From assembly GCA_034638255.1 (NCBI GenBank), contig JAWPGT010000014.1, positions 248,001-312,000 on the forward strand: a stretch of DNA of 64,000 nt, read 5' to 3'. The position numbers and the translations under genes were made by a program. Below are positions 11,466 to 25,288 of the stretch, one piece after another (the first letter of the stretch is position 1; every line of letters begins with the position of its first letter). This stretch comes from Coprinus comatus (Eukaryota > Basidiomycota > Agaricomycetes > Agaricales > Agaricaceae). The notes under the pieces are model-generated. The model was not told the origin of the DNA. It worked only from the letters and a program-made list of their open reading frames with translations, and did no database searches.

Positions 11466-12190
11466 ATGTCACCTCACGCTCTTAAGACCAACTCCTACTG
11501 AAGAGATCTCGGTGCTACGCGGGGGGATGTACTGGCCTAAGAACGGAGCAGCAGATGACGGCTCCACATCACCAAGGAGGTACCTTCTGTGCTTCTGCTC
11601 CCTATACAAACAGGCTACGCAGCACAGACGAGGGGACTGAGTCCCGATCGCTGGAGGGTAAAGTAGCCACCCGTCGTCAGACAGCCTCCAGTAAGACTTC
11701 CGGGCTCCTCCAAGGATATTACCGTCTCGCAACGGCCCACCACAGAAACTCCGCGAGAGAAAAGAAAAAAGAAAAGAGAAAAAAGAGGAACGACTGCCTA
11801 GGTCTAGAGAAAAGGGCGCTGAGTTCCGGAGCTCGCACTTCCCTGGTGGCCGCACGAAGCTCAGCCCAACCACACACACACCGAGAAACGGTCCAGGGGT
11901 CCATCGGCTCATAGGTCTGTCGGCCAGCGTCCACGGTCCATGGAACCTGTAGAGAAAAGAAAGAGGTGAGTAGTAGACAACAGAAGCGTACCCATAGAGC
12001 ACGAGAGGGAGGAAACAGATGGGGGAAGATGGAAGGAATCAAGAGGCAAGGAACGAATGAAAGGTTAGCCAGCCTCTTAAGGCTTACATACAGTGAGACC
12101 TCAGTGCACAGACCATTGCAGTCTCGGAGGCTACCAATATCACCGATGAACGTTGTTGAGAGACTTGGATTCAAAATCCAACTTGAGTGT
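11466..12190. other. GC-richer island of unknown nature
   Basis: Base composition shifts clearly upward in GC from about 11466 to 11950 compared with both flanks. It contains a purine tract at 11754-11790 and an ACACACAC run near 11870. Overlapping open frames on both strands show no family motif and look incidental. It could be a solo LTR or decayed repeat, a structured RNA or transferred DNA; I saw no flanking direct repeat or TG..CA ends that would settle this. Confidence 0.35.
12165..12181. repeat. Perfect hairpin, 7-bp stem
   Basis: TTGGATT-CAA-AATCCAA forms a 7-bp stem with a 3-nt loop at the edge of the GC-rich island. It resembles a tRNA anticodon arm, but no D or T arm is present, so it is reported only as a hairpin. 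Confidence 0.6.
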
Positions 12191-13173
12191 TTTGTATTTG
12201 CCTGATAAGACTGGCCGATCATTAACTCTCCCAATCCTTTGTTTATTTTCCTTCGGTTATGTGGGTACACATCTGTTATGTGCATAGTGTGTATGTTCGG
12301 TCAGGTAGCTATCACATTGTACTCGAATAAAGTACGTTGAGGATATGTAGTTCACGTCTATAATTAGACCGCATACGTCATTGAAAGTACGTCTTGGAAC
12401 TACTGACTATATGATGTCCTTCACAAGCACACTTGAGAGAAGTAAAAGTAGCCATCGAACTTTTTCCCTGAAAAGAAAAAAAAAGATACTTGATCCATAT
12501 TACATGTGGGAGCATTGGTTATAAATTCTAATGATGACTTAGAATCGAAGCCGCATATTAGCGTAATCCACATAAATCGCTTTTGAATGTACTTATCTGT
12601 CGTTGAAACGTTGAAACCTCAAAACTAATAATAGACTTCCAGTCTGATAATGAGACAATGACCGACCACTACGGACCGGAAAATACACTTCCCAATGAGT
12701 CCAATGCATCCAAAGATAGTCGCGGTTGGCACTTGCAAGCTTCCGGTTTCCACAGGAATAGTAAATATGTTATTTTTCATCGTTCTGTAGCTTTTGACGC
12801 ACCTTTAAAACGCGTCCGTTGTATATAGTTCTACCTCTGTCTAGCCGATTCTAATATCATTGGTTGTGAGGAAAGGGGTCTGTAACCGATGGGTTGAAAT
12901 GTTTGTTTCATCTGATCTATATTTAGAATTTTACATGCACCTATATCAAGACCACTTGAAACTTGTCCTCAGCTTCACCTTCAGAATATACCACCATTTG
13001 CCCGACTCGGATGTAGACTCGGATGTAACACCGTACGGTGGTTGCCCACTCTCACGTCAGTATTCACAATCTGTTCTTATTCTCACAAAGTGACATACCA
13101 CTTAGTCACTTTGGGATTCATGAATTCAATGCATACTCCATTAACGCCGACTCGGAGTATTGCTCTGGCCTAC

Positions 13174-13180
13174 TATATAA
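13174..13180 (+). promoter_or_regulatory. TATA box of methyltransferase gene 1
   Basis: TATATAA lies 69 bp upstream of the start codon at 13249, in suitable position for a TATA element. This suggests an inducible rather than housekeeping promoter. Confidence 0.45.
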
Positions 13181-13248
13181 GCCCTACTACGGATACTACA
13201 ATGTAAACCCAGCATTACATACATCTCCCATTGCGTCAGAATATCAGG

Positions 13249-14393
13249 ATGGCTCTGGATCAGGAACTACCGGTTTTAAAGTACCTACCGTTGGACCCTA
13301 ACCTTTTGGTGTTGAATGAAGAAGACACAGCGTTTTTGCAGTTATTAACAGGGATAAAGGGTGTTGCAGCACTCAAAGAACACATTTTTGTCATGCAAGC
13401 TAAAGCGTACAAGGTATTCAAGTTGTACATATTATAAGCCGTCCAAATTGACAGCAATTGCATAGGTCTTTCCTTTTCCATGCATACGTCATTTCCAGTT
13501 TGCTAGGTCGGTCCTTCCTATGTATTATCATCAACATAGTGATAATCCCTCGTAACCAGCACTACAATATCTACTTTTCCAGCATATCAAACTACGTTAC
13601 AGCTTCACAAAAACAGGCCGGGAGCTATACTTCTTGATGTTGGCTGCGGCTGTAAGTTCATTTAGAATATAAGACTGTGAGGAGTCTTTATAATTTCGAC
13701 CTTCAGTAGGAAATGATACCCGAAAGGTAGTCCATGATGGCTGGCCAGTAGAAGATGTTATAGCCTCGGATCTTGAGCCTCGTAAGTTCCACATCCAACT
13801 ATCCTGGAAACATGCAGCAGACGGCTGACCCCACTGTTTAAAATTTCAAAGCCTTCTGGGACCTTGGGCACGAATTCTTCAAAAGTACGGCAGCAAGTTT
13901 TCCCGCAGCATTTGTGCCGGGCGATGTTCTTGATCCCCATTTCATCCAACCTGCCGACCCATCTTACTTCAATGATGGCAACATTGACCTTACCCCTCGC
14001 CCAAATAATCTTCGAGAGCTCAAGTCCTTGACACCCTTGCGAGGACATCTTTCTGCTATACACGCCTCGTCTCTATTCCACATTTTCCAAAAGGAGGGCC
14101 AAGAGACTCTAGCCAGAAGATTGGCTTCCCTACTCTCACCAGAACCAGGATCTGTCATTTTTGGAAGTCATGCAGGTTTACCTGTTCAAGGATATCTGCG
14201 AGTTTATGGACTGCGGACCTTCTGTCACAGTCCAGACTCATGGTCCGAACTATGGAATGGCTTGGTATTCAAAAGAGGATCAGTCAAAGTGGAAATAGAT
14301 TTGGTCAGAGGATACCTCCGAAAGGATGATGAGTTTGACGAGGAAGGAGCAAGTTCGATGCTAATGATGGTGTGGTCGGTAACTAGGCTGTGA
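13249..14393 (+). CDS. Class I SAM-dependent methyltransferase, tandem copy 1
   Basis: Predicted small-molecule methyltransferase of a basidiomycete family related to fungal meroterpenoid-type enzymes; the substrate cannot be read from the sequence. Exons 13249-13413, 13466-13506, 13560-13651, 13707-13781 and 13852-14393 give 304 residues. Motif I is GAILLDVGCGLGND, followed by DGWPVEDVIASDLEP, FWDLGHEFF, FVPGDVLDP and the family signature IHASSLFHIF, then a Gly/His loop SVIFGSHAG. The exon 3 acceptor at 13559 was chosen because it yields FPAYQ, aligned with LPAYK in copy 2. Copy 2 follows 141 bp downstream on the same strand with the same intron plan. Confidence 0.85.
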
Positions 14394-14534
14394 ATGACCC
14401 ATTTATGTACACCACAAGAAGTGAAACCAGATTTTCGAAATTCAATTTTACTGCCTACTACCCAGTCTGAATCAAAATGGTTCAAGGAACTTTCTTAGTT
14501 GTAAAATCCATTTCAACACTCATCCAATAAGACT

Positions 14535-15677
14535 ATGGCCGCCGACGAAATTATCCACTCTTCTAAACGTCCTCTAGACCCAAACCGTCTCAATCTCAGC
14601 AATGAAGGAACTGAGTTCTTCAAACTCTGGACAGGAATTCAGAATGACAACGACCTCCGCGAGCATATACTCCAAGTACAGAAAAAAGCCTACAATGTTA
14701 GTTGTACTTACTTTGTTTTCCTTTGTAAAACTGGCTAATTCGACTTCTCACAAAATTGTAAGGTACACAGTTATCCATGTATCCAGGGCTTCAGTTTCAC
14801 AAAGTATTAATTTACGAGCTTCTAGTATGAGTATAATTTCTCAACGTAGCACCTTTAGGCTTCAGATGTCGCAATTACCCGCATACAAACAAGCACTTGA
14901 ACTCGTTCATTCTCGGCCTGGAGCATTATTAATGGACATCGGTTGCTGCCGTAGGTGCAATCACTACTTCCTCTTTGTTCAAGCCTGAGCCTTTTCATTT
15001 CAAAAAGTTGGAACTGACTTGCGAAAGGGTGTTGTAGACGGCTGGCCAGTAGAAAATGTTATCGGTACCGACCTCTATGAAGGTGCCACTAACTTTTTCC
15101 TATGTCACTACCACCTTAAACTCTACTCTGATTAGATTTTTGGAAATATGGACACGAATTATTCAGAACCTCACCACGAACGTTCCCAGCTACATTTATA
15201 GCAGGCGATGTTCTCGATCCAACTTTCCTATCTCCCTCGCCCCCACCAGTGGCTCTCGAAATACCAAACCTAAAATCCTTAAAATCCCTAACACCTCTTC
15301 AAAACCAAATATCATGTATTCACGCATCCTCTTTCTTCCATCTATTTCCAGAATCTACCCAGCATCACCTCGCAACGCAACTATCCGCTCTCCTTTCTCC
15401 TATTCCCGGTTCAATGATTTTTGGAAATCACGCAGGGAGAAGTATCAAAGGATTTCGAACAGAAGTTGTTAATGCTAAAGGCGGTCATATGTTTTGTCAC
15501 TCTCCTAAATCTTGGACTGAATTATGGTGCGGATCTGATGATGGCTCGGAAGAAGGGGTTTTTAAGAAAGGAAGTGTTAAAGTTGACGTGGAATTAATAG
15601 AAAAGGAGAGAAAACCAGAAGATCCTTTGGATGTTATTGTTCAAAGGTTGGTATGGTGTGTAACGCGTGTTCGGTAG
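14535..15677 (+). CDS. Class I SAM-dependent methyltransferase, tandem copy 2
   Basis: Paralogue of the upstream enzyme. Exons 14535-14696, 14763-14803, 14859-14950, 15008-15082 and 15136-15677 give 303 residues; exons 2-5 are 41, 92, 75 and 542 nt, identical in length to copy 1. Motif I reads GALLMDIGCCLGTD, with DGWPVENVIGTDLYE, FWKYGHELF, FIAGDVLDP, IHASSFFHLF, SMIFGNHAG and HMFCHSPKSWTELW. A cysteine (GCC) replaces the last glycine of the usual GxGxG loop, as is frequent in this basidiomycete family. The pair probably arose by recent unequal crossing-over and may act on related substrates. Confidence 0.85.
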
Positions 15678-15894
15678 AATACAGGCGTATTGTTGATTGA
15701 TTTATTGAATCGTTACTTTCATCAAGTTATGTATTTACAAAAATGCTGAAAAGTGCATATGAAAACAGCAAGAACATGCATAAAACCAAAACATTTAAAT
15801 ACGAAAACCTACGGAACAAATTTGAACCATCCCATAAAAAAAAAAACTCATCCAATTCTTCATATCATTCGTTCGTATCCATCATCGTAATCCA

Positions 15895-18800
15895 TTAAAG
15901 CGTTCCATGTCGACTACTAGGCGTGTCATTCCTCATACCTCTAGTCAACGTCAACAACAAACTTTCAATTCTAGCTTGTCGTTCCTAAATTAAACACGTC
16001 AACATTAACCTTCACTAGAATAACCACAAGGTCGGTCGAACGAACCTGAAGATCTTTCATTTCATCCTTCAACCTATTTATAGGCAATCCTTTAACCTCC
16101 TCAATCATACCTTCCACCTTCTTCACGCCCGAATTCAAAGTTGTCATACTAGCCTGCACTTGTGCATATTGATGTTCCGACATAACATTAACATCGCTTT
16201 GATATCCCCTTGCCGCATTATTCCTCCTCTCAAACAGCTTAGTCAAAGGACTTTTTAAGCTTCCACCATTACTGCTATTTTCTCCTCCACCACTCCCATT
16301 CCCATTACTAGTGAGCACCGTCAGCCCGGTTCTATTTCCATTTCCGGTAGAGCCATACCCAAGTTCCCCAACAATATTTGCAAATCCAAGTCCAAGTCTT
16401 CTTTCCGTGTTAGGCGTAATTGGTCCCAAAGCCGAATGTACTCTAAGCCTGGGTGATCTCGATCTTTTAGGTGTCCTAGATCCAGGTGCATTTATAACGC
16501 TTCTCGCTCTTCTCCCAAAGATGCTATTATTATCGTTATCATTATCTTTTACACTCCTAGGTCTTGATCTTGAACGTGATTGTGAGTTCGATTTCGACTT
16601 AACATTTGATGGTCCCCCAAGTTCAAACGAAGGTACACCCAAATTTTCCTTTGAATGCGACGCATCATTACCATCACCCTCACCTCACCCTCCTTAACTA
16701 TCCCAATCTCTGGGACACCCTCCTCTTCACTCTCCTCGTCTTCGATCCATTCCTCCTCATCCCACTCCTCCATCCCAAAAATAACCTCATACAACTCCCC
16801 AGCCCCATATGACCCAACCAATCCATCCACAAACGGAATATTCTTCAAAAACCCACTAACGACCTCCCTCCCACTTTCCTTTAACTTCATCCCATAACCC
16901 AAATGTCTATGTCTCTCATAAACAGCAATACAAACCAACATAGGAAACGACGTCAATTTAATTAGAAAAACATTCATAGAATGTAATGCTCTAGGTGTCA
17001 ACACCCAAGAAGCAGGTTTCAGTATTAAAAAGGCTAAGATATTGAAAGGTGGTTGATAAGAGAATAACGCATCGGATTTGACCCTGTGTACGTGAAAAAA
17101 AGAAAACAATATCAATAGCAATTAGCGTTTTAAGATTAGCATTTTAGCATTAAACTAGCGTTTTTGAAACAAGACAATAAAATGATGATAATCATCAATA
17201 TTATGTTGTCATAATGTTTAAAAAAAAGTTTAAATCCCCTAGTAATAAAGGGAACCAACCAAAAAAGAATAAGGAACAAACAAACGCTCACCCTTCAATA
17301 GTCGAAATCGCAAACTGGAACAAGTACTAATTAAAAAAAACAAGGGACGTTGGTTGAATTCTAAAAATAGAACAAGTTTAAACAATATAATTGAAACGTT
17401 ACCTCTTGAGTTGCATTAGCGCCTATGTTAGCAACGGTGTTTGACAGGATCGAGATTAATACTAGAAATAGAGGGGAACAACAGCATTAGTTCATTATAT
17501 TCGCAATTTGGTAGAGAGAGAAGAAGGAAAGTGTGGTAAAAAAACTCCGCTTGCTTTTCAAGGCAAGCTATTTTGATTACAAGGAACAACACCAAGTTTT
17601 TGTCGGTTCCACACCATCGCCGCAATATAGAAAAAAGAAACGTGGCAGATACTTCGGTTGCCCCGGTTGTTATCAAAAAAAAAACAAGGAACAAACGCGT
17701 TTCTGGTTGTTCCCGTCACCAAAGAAAAAGAAAAAGAAAAACGTGGTAAGCACTACACAACTCCAATTACATTTCAACAACAAAAGACCACCACGTTTTC
17801 AACTATCTCGATCCAAAGGGAAAATGAAGGTGAAGATTGTACTTAACTGGTCAACAGTAACGTATTCGCCAACGCGGCAAACATAGTCATCAAAATCGGT
17901 CCAAACAGTGGATGAAAACTTGTTGCTTGACCAAAGCTAAGTGAAGTATTTCCAAACCATATTTGAACCATTAACCATGCAATCGAAGATACCGTCCATT
18001 TTGGGTCATGGTTATGTGGTATATTTTCGTCCTGGGCTGTGTACGCGGCGCAGGTGTGTATGTAGAATAAAAATAAAAATAGGACCATCAGCATATCAGT
18101 GGCAGTTCTGAAACCGGTGGTGTGCAACCAAGAACGGAAAAAGGCTGTTACATACACAGTGTCCATAAAGTGAATAAGAGTCCGGAGAAGCATACCGCGG
18201 CTATACCGATGAAGAATACGAATTGTACAATCATAGCGCGCAAAGACCTTTTTGATAAAAATCGATAAACTGATTAGTAGCAGGAATGTTTGTCTGAAAG
18301 CGAAGAGTATACATACAATATAACAACATTATGTGACACCGCGAAAAATGCCAACCTACATCAAACACGAGGTCAGGATAAATATTAACGAGGCAAGCTT
18401 ACGAGATAAAAAGGTGTTGTTTTACCTTGGGAAGAGTATACACGCCCCACAAGCCAAGACATCGAATGCCATGTTAGATGCTGCCACTATTTTCCCCCTC
18501 TTTAACACCGAGGAAAATGATATCAAGATCAAGGTATACTTACAATCATTATTATGCAATCCTTTAATCCTTAGGCCGAGATAAACCAAGAAGATGGCAA
18601 TGAATGTAAAGTCGAAAGAATTCCACACCTAAAGTACATGGGAAAACGTTCAGCGGAAAATGGGCAGCTCAGTGGATGTGAAGAACTTACATTCGCGATG
18701 TAAACTATCGCCGCCGGTAATGATCTCTGATGGAGTGATTAAACAGGAGAACTCACTTATCCAGCCATGTTCCATAGAAGCCGTGTATTCTTCCAGAGCG

Positions 18801-19924
18801 AAGCCACTTGCGAAGATTATGAAAGCGATTTCCCAAGGGGTAACTTTGGCTTTGTCTTGATCTACATTAGGGTGTCCTTGAGTAATTAGCAACGGAAAGG
18901 GGGTAGTAGAAGCTTACTGGCAAGGCATAAGACGAATGTTAACATGAGGCAGGTAAAATTTAGAAACTCAAGGATAGCACTGTAGCGGGGTACCCTGAGC
19001 CTAATAGTAGATTGAATGGCCACTCTCAGAGAAGGAAGGACTAGAAAGTGCACCTGTAGTGATTTAGGAAAGGAACATTTCTGACGTCGTATATTTGAAT
19101 TGCACGGGGTTTGTAGTTGTCTGCTAGGATGGAGCGAGTAGCATTGAGAGAGAAAACAACATTGCCCGAGTATATGTCGTTGACGACTTTCTGTGCAACA
19201 GGAGCAGCCAAAAACTCTGTTGCTCTTGTGGAAATTGCCATCTATGAGGATATGGAGGACTAAACTAAGGTAACCATGCGATACTTAGGGGCTGACCTCA
19301 ATTGCGCTTTGTGCCGTTTCGAGATTGTGCTTGGATCCAATAGCCTGCTTGACATCCTGTATGACTTGAGGAGTAGCACCGGCAAGAGGATTCCAAGCAG
19401 TTGTCAGCACAGCTATAAGCTGGATATAATTAGAAGCAAAGTGGCTGAGCAGCTTCATTGCGAGAATCTCGCACAGACTTGCACGGGAAAGCATGAGAGC
19501 CGAAAAGGCTAATTGTGTATCTGCTTGTGCCAGGAAGTAGGATCGCACGACAAGACAGGCATAAACGACGGCCATATTCCGGAGACGGGCATATTTTGAG
19601 ACTAATGGACGAACAATAGCAAAGTTGATATCGGAGGCGGTCAGCTGGCTAACGAAGAGTCAATAGCGGCAGGGGCCAATCTCAAGAATAGAAACGAACT
19701 CCCAACTCAAAGGGCTGTCTACGTAGCGCGTGTCATGATGTATGGACCACAAAGACAATAAGGGCGCTTACCAATTGTTTTCTGAAAGCAGTGAGCGAGC
19801 GAAAACTGGGATGTTTCTGACTTACAGTAACATCTTTCTTGAGTGCTGGGATGAGAGGAAAGACTCTGACGGACGCGAGCTGTTCTGGGGACGGTGCGAG
19901 GAGGGCAGCCAGTTCCGTGTCCAT
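15895..19924 (-). CDS. YVC1-like TRP-family vacuolar cation channel
   Basis: Predicted calcium-permeable vacuolar channel of the fungal TRPY/Yvc1 family. Eighteen exons give about 840 residues, including exons of 10 nt (19781-19772) and 14 nt (18704-18691). Recognisable blocks in order: ASLCEILAMKLLSHF (cytosolic N-domain), IYDVRNVPFLNHYR, helices around VPRYSAILEFLNF, NVWNSFDFTFIAIF, FDVLACGACILFPRLAFFAV, SLRAMIVQFVFF, then the pore region SIAWLMVQIWFGNTSLSF and TM6 ANTLLLTILISILSNT, SYQPPFNILAF, and a low-complexity Ser/Arg tail ending IESLLLTLTRG. One oddity: near 16649-16698 the frame changes; a 50-nt (or 35-nt) intron with donor at 16698 (or 16683) would fix it, otherwise it is an indel. 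The 386-nt intron at 17462-17847 is unusually long. Confidence 0.85.
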
Positions 19925-20064
19925 TGGGAGACTGTGTGGAGACGAATATTTCTTTTTGTTTTAGGAGCTTATTGTGTGGTTCCTAATGGGGATACTTCCT
20001 AAAGGAGAGGTCCTTGTACTTGGGCATTCTTAACATCGCCTGTCCTCTCTTTACGCCCTCAAAC

Positions 20065-21731
<1,667 letters not shown>

Positions 21732-22485
21732 TCATAGTGCATACAATTGTATACTGTAAGTCTACTCTTTTTCTTTTTCTTGGATGAGACTGACAAAATG
21801 ATACTTAGAATGTAGTAAACCTCCTTCCCCTCTATTTTTATTATCCAATCATTAATTATTATACTTTATTTTCTTCGTTAATAACCTGCTCTTTGCTTTC
21901 TATTATATGTGTGTTGGATTGGATGGATATCCCGCATATATTCCCACCTCCCTTTCCGTATACTGCTTTCCTGAACTTCACGACATGTCCTCGGTCCTTG
22001 TTTCTTTTTTGGCATTTTTCTTTTTGATATACCACATGTTCTTATTTCGCTTTCCTTTTTTTTTTTCTGCTTGCATTGCATTTTTTTTTTTGGTATTCGT
22101 GCATCATCTCTTTTCTTTTTTACATAGTGTAATATCATATCTGCATTGGTGCATTCCAAGAAATCCGGTTTCTTTATTGAGTTTTTATAATTGAAGTCCG
22201 CCCCTATACTGGTATCAGATAAGATAAATGATGTATATGATACTAATTTACACACTATATTAATCCAATCACACCATAATTACCCCTGATTACAACCACC
22301 ACTTGCGATCCTACATTCACTGTAGCTCTCTACTCTGAAAGAACCAAACCCTTGCAAGAAAACCGACTCAACCTTCAACTACATAAACCTCAAATTCAAG
22401 CATACTGGGTTCAACATTCAGCAAAAAACGTACACACTGTGTAGATAACCCAAATCATACGCCCAAAAAGAAAAAGCAAAGAACG
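21732..22485. other. Intergenic, AT-rich
   Basis: About 750 bp with long T-runs (22045-22115) and no coding signal on either strand. It contains the 3' flank of the YANK-type kinase and the promoter of the macrodomain gene. Confidence 0.5.
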
Positions 22486-23836
22486 ATGGTAAATTTGCAG
22501 ATATCCGATCTACCTACTGTTAGAGAGTTATTCGAGAAAGGTGTTATAAAGAGGTTAGAGTTGAAGAAGGAGAATGAAGATCTTCAAGGTGGGATTGAAA
22601 TTGGAACTGAAGATAAAGTTGGTGGTTCCGATAATAAAGATGAAGGTGAAGAAGATGAAGATGAAGAACTGCAAAAACCCAGAATCCAAGTGAAAGAGGA
22701 AATCTTGGATAAAATCAGTTTACAGTAAGTCCTTTTGCCTCGAAGTCCTTCAAACCCCCCAACAAACAACCTCGGGATGCTAATATATATAATGTAGTCG
22801 AGGGGATATAACAAAGTTGGATATAGACGTTATTGTTAATGCTGCTAATAAGAGTTTGTTAGGTGAGTCGCCAATTCCAATTCCAATTTCTACGATATAA
22901 CTGATGTGACTATGTAAGGTGGTGGAGGTGGTGAGTTCTTACCCAACTACTTTATTAACAATGTCAAATGTTTGCGTTTCTCTTACACAGTGGATGGTGC
23001 GATTCATCTTAACGCTGGTCCTCAATTACTTGATGAATGTGAGTTGGCACTATCACGAAACACTTTATTATCCGCCATAACTCATCATCTTTTACAACAG
23101 GTCGAAATTTAAATGGATGTGATACGGGGGATGCAAAAATAACAAGAGGATACAATTTACCTGCGTAAGTTCTCAAGATCTGAACCTCGAGACCTACATA
23201 ATAACCTATACTCACATCTATATATACGTGTATACAGAGACTACATAATTCATACAGTTGGACCAGTATATTATTCCGAAAACAGGGATATCCGAGCAAA
23301 ACAACTATCTTCATGTTATAAAAGAAGCTTACAACTTGCTATTGAATATAAACTGAAAACGATCGTAAGTGTTCAATAAGTTCAACTTCAAGTTATTCAT
23401 AGTAAAACAAAAAAAACCAATCCCCCATTCAATTTAGGCATTTCCATGCATCTCAACGGGAGTATATCGTTATCCAGGAAGAGACGCAGCTACTATAGCT
23501 TTAACTGAAGTTACCAATTTTTTGGAATCTGAACAAGGATCTGAGGTATGTGTTTGAAAGTAATTATTTTTATTTGAATAATTAATGAAAGTGAATTGAA
23601 CTTGTCAGATTGAACGTGTTATATTTTGTGTGTTCTTAGCACAAGATGAAGAGATTTACAAGTAAGTTGAAATCAGTTATCACTATCACACTGTTTTAAC
23701 TTCAGCTTTTATTTATTGTTTTTTTTTTTTTTTTGTGTACAGAAAATTGCTACCACAGTTTTATTCTTTCGTTATTCCTCAAGAAGACAAAGCTGGGGTA
23801 GAGGCGGAAGTGGGGGTTGTTGTTTCTCAATCGTAA
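22486..23836 (+). CDS. Macrodomain ADP-ribose hydrolase (MacroD-type)
   Basis: Predicted O-acetyl-ADP-ribose deacetylase or mono-ADP-ribosyl hydrolase. Nine exons (22486-22724, 22798-22862, 22919-22930, 22991-23038, 23101-23164, 23238-23364, 23438-23545, 23609-23661, 23743-23836) give 269 residues; exon 3 is only 12 nt and encodes most of the Gly loop. Key motifs: RGDITKLDIDVIVNAAN, SLLGGGGVDGAIH (ADP-ribose binding with catalytic-loop Asp), CDTGDAKITRGYNLPA, YIIHTVGP and FPCISTGVYRYPGRDAA. An acidic linker precedes the domain (residues 25-70). The MacroD motif set is complete. Confidence 0.93.
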
Positions 23837-24232
23837 ATCACTGCTTTTTTGTCGAGCATTCAGTTTGAAGAGTTAGAAGTATAATGTAAAGATTTGTATA
23901 ATAAAATGATATCGAGTTGAAGCTGAAGCCGTACTCTATTAGCGGACCCGATATCAGGTCCAAGAGTTGGAACACTTGGGTAGCCTCCCGACCCTCGCAA
24001 TATTATTCTGCCCCTTATTCATGTTACCTTCACTAGAATAAATTTACAAATATCACCAACTAGTGAATGAGACCGTGAATTGGCTCTCATTCTGCATTCA
24101 TTTTTGCACAAATATGCACGAACAACTAAGAATGTTATCAATTACTGGAATCTTTGGGAGAACCGAAAAAAACATACTGCTGACGATGGTCCGAACGTAT
24201 GTATAGCGTTGAAGCCATCCTCGATTTAGCTA

Positions 24233-24270
24233 TGGTGCAGAGCACTTAGTCACCGACTATTTTGTACAAC
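24233..24270 (+). repeat. Left terminal inverted repeat, 38 bp
   Basis: Reverse complement of 25251-25288 with one mismatch (CACCG against CACCA). It is directly preceded by the TA target duplication. Confidence 0.93.
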
Positions 24271-24382
24271 GGCGAAATTGAAAGTTGATCAACTTTGAGT
24301 GTATTATATAATCAAAAAATTAATTAAAATATACCCATAGCTTGAAAGCTTCATCTACTATCGAAAACATTGCTTTATACCA

Positions 24383-25099
24383 ATGGGAAAGCGCACTAGG
24401 AAGGCAAATAGAGCTGGTGCATCACGAGCACGAGCTTTTCGTCACCCTCAGTCCATTTCTAATCCTACACTCAATCCTCAAATCTCGTCTACTTCACAAT
24501 CAGTGATTCAGGCTGATAGTAGTGAAGATGAAAACATACACCCTGAAATAATTGAAATAGATAGCTCTGATGAGGATGCTACTTTTTGGAATGGAGGTGT
24601 AAATCACTGCATGTCCGAGGATGAGTGGGAGCTTAGTGAACGGTCTGATGATGATAATTTGATTGATGAGGATAAAGATGATCTTGAGGAGCGTGGTTGG
24701 AGGCAGTTGGTTTTGGGGCCCAATAAGGACATGGAGTCGGATATAGAGGATGATATTATTCTCCCCAAGTTCCATTGTGAGCTTAACTTCATTGAATATT
24801 TTTGGGGTGCTGTTAAGCAGTACTTGCGAGGGCACTGTGATTACACATTTCCAATACTTCGAGAAAATATGCCATTGGCATTAAACTCAGTATCTGTGGA
24901 GCTTATACACAAGTGGGAGCATCGAGTTTGGAGATGGATTGATGCATATAAGAAAAGTCTTGATGCTCGAGAGGCTTTGACACATGTTCAGGCCTTTAGT
25001 TCACACAGATTTGCTTCACATCGTAGAGTTTCCGAGAAGGTAGCACAAAGTATGGATATACAGGGTCCTTCCCAATATAGTAATCCATCCCATATATAG
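24383..25099 (+). pseudogene. Internally deleted DDE transposase remnant
   Basis: A single open frame of 238 residues. Residues 1-125 are basic then very acidic and disordered (SSEDENIHPEIIEIDSSDED), and residues from about 130 carry LPKFHCELNFIEYFWGAVKQ, the box with the last catalytic Glu of the DDE transposases common in Agaricomycotina, plus its C-terminal tail. The central domain with the first two acidic catalytic residues is absent, as expected after internal deletion. The frame is nevertheless intact, so a protein could still be made; whether it does anything is unknown. Confidence 0.75.
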
Positions 25100-25250
25100 T
25101 AATGCGGCGAAATCTCAAATGTATCACTTTTTTATCTCCCTCAATTTTGAAGATATCAAAAATCTGTCTAACCAAATGCTTCATATCACTAATATAAGCT
25201 ATTTGGTTAGAGGGATAAGAAAAATATTAAGTTATGGATGTGCTAAATGA

Positions 25251-25288
25251 GTTGTACAAAATAGTTGGTGACTAAGTGCTCTGCACCA
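25251..25288 (-). repeat. Right terminal inverted repeat, 38 bp
   Basis: Mirror of 24233-24270 with one mismatch and followed by TA at 25289-25290. Confidence 0.93.

Larger units (their letters stand above)
10895..13248. other. Gene-poor stretch of 2.35 kb
   Basis: No spliced gene could be built on either strand. Only short frames occur and none shows a family motif. It holds a GC-richer island (11466-12190, listed separately), a 7-bp-stem hairpin (12165-12181) and a 12-bp tandem doublet (GACTCGGATGTA) near 13006-13030. Confidence 0.5.
24233..25288 (+). mobile_element. Non-autonomous Tc1/mariner-like DNA transposon, complete ends
   Basis: A 1056-bp element bounded by inverted repeats starting TGGTGCAGAGCACTTAGTCA and flanked by TA on both sides (24231-24232 and 25289-25290), the target duplication typical of IS630/Tc1/mariner. 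The two 38-bp ends match at 37 positions. The internal frame at 24383-25099 keeps an acidic N-terminus and only the last catalytic box of a DDE transposase, so the element cannot move on its own. Near-perfect ends suggest a recent insertion and a trans-acting transposase elsewhere in the genome. Confidence 0.9.

Noticed and set aside
12110..12200. tRNA-Leu/Gln-like anticodon arm
   Set aside because: Only the hairpin fits; neither strand has D or T arms at the right spacing.
11469..12285. Long open frames on both strands in the GC-rich island
   Set aside because: Overlapping frames with no domain, no codon bias or splice-supported extension; open frames are expected by chance where stop-rich AT content drops.
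16311..16897. Ser/Pro-rich frames antisense to the YVC1 tail
   Set aside because: Shadow of the low-complexity Ser/Arg coding sequence on the other strand.
17533..17886. Basic open frame on the plus strand opposite YVC1
   Set aside because: Lies inside the long YVC1 intron and neighbouring exon; Lys-rich composition comes from A-runs.
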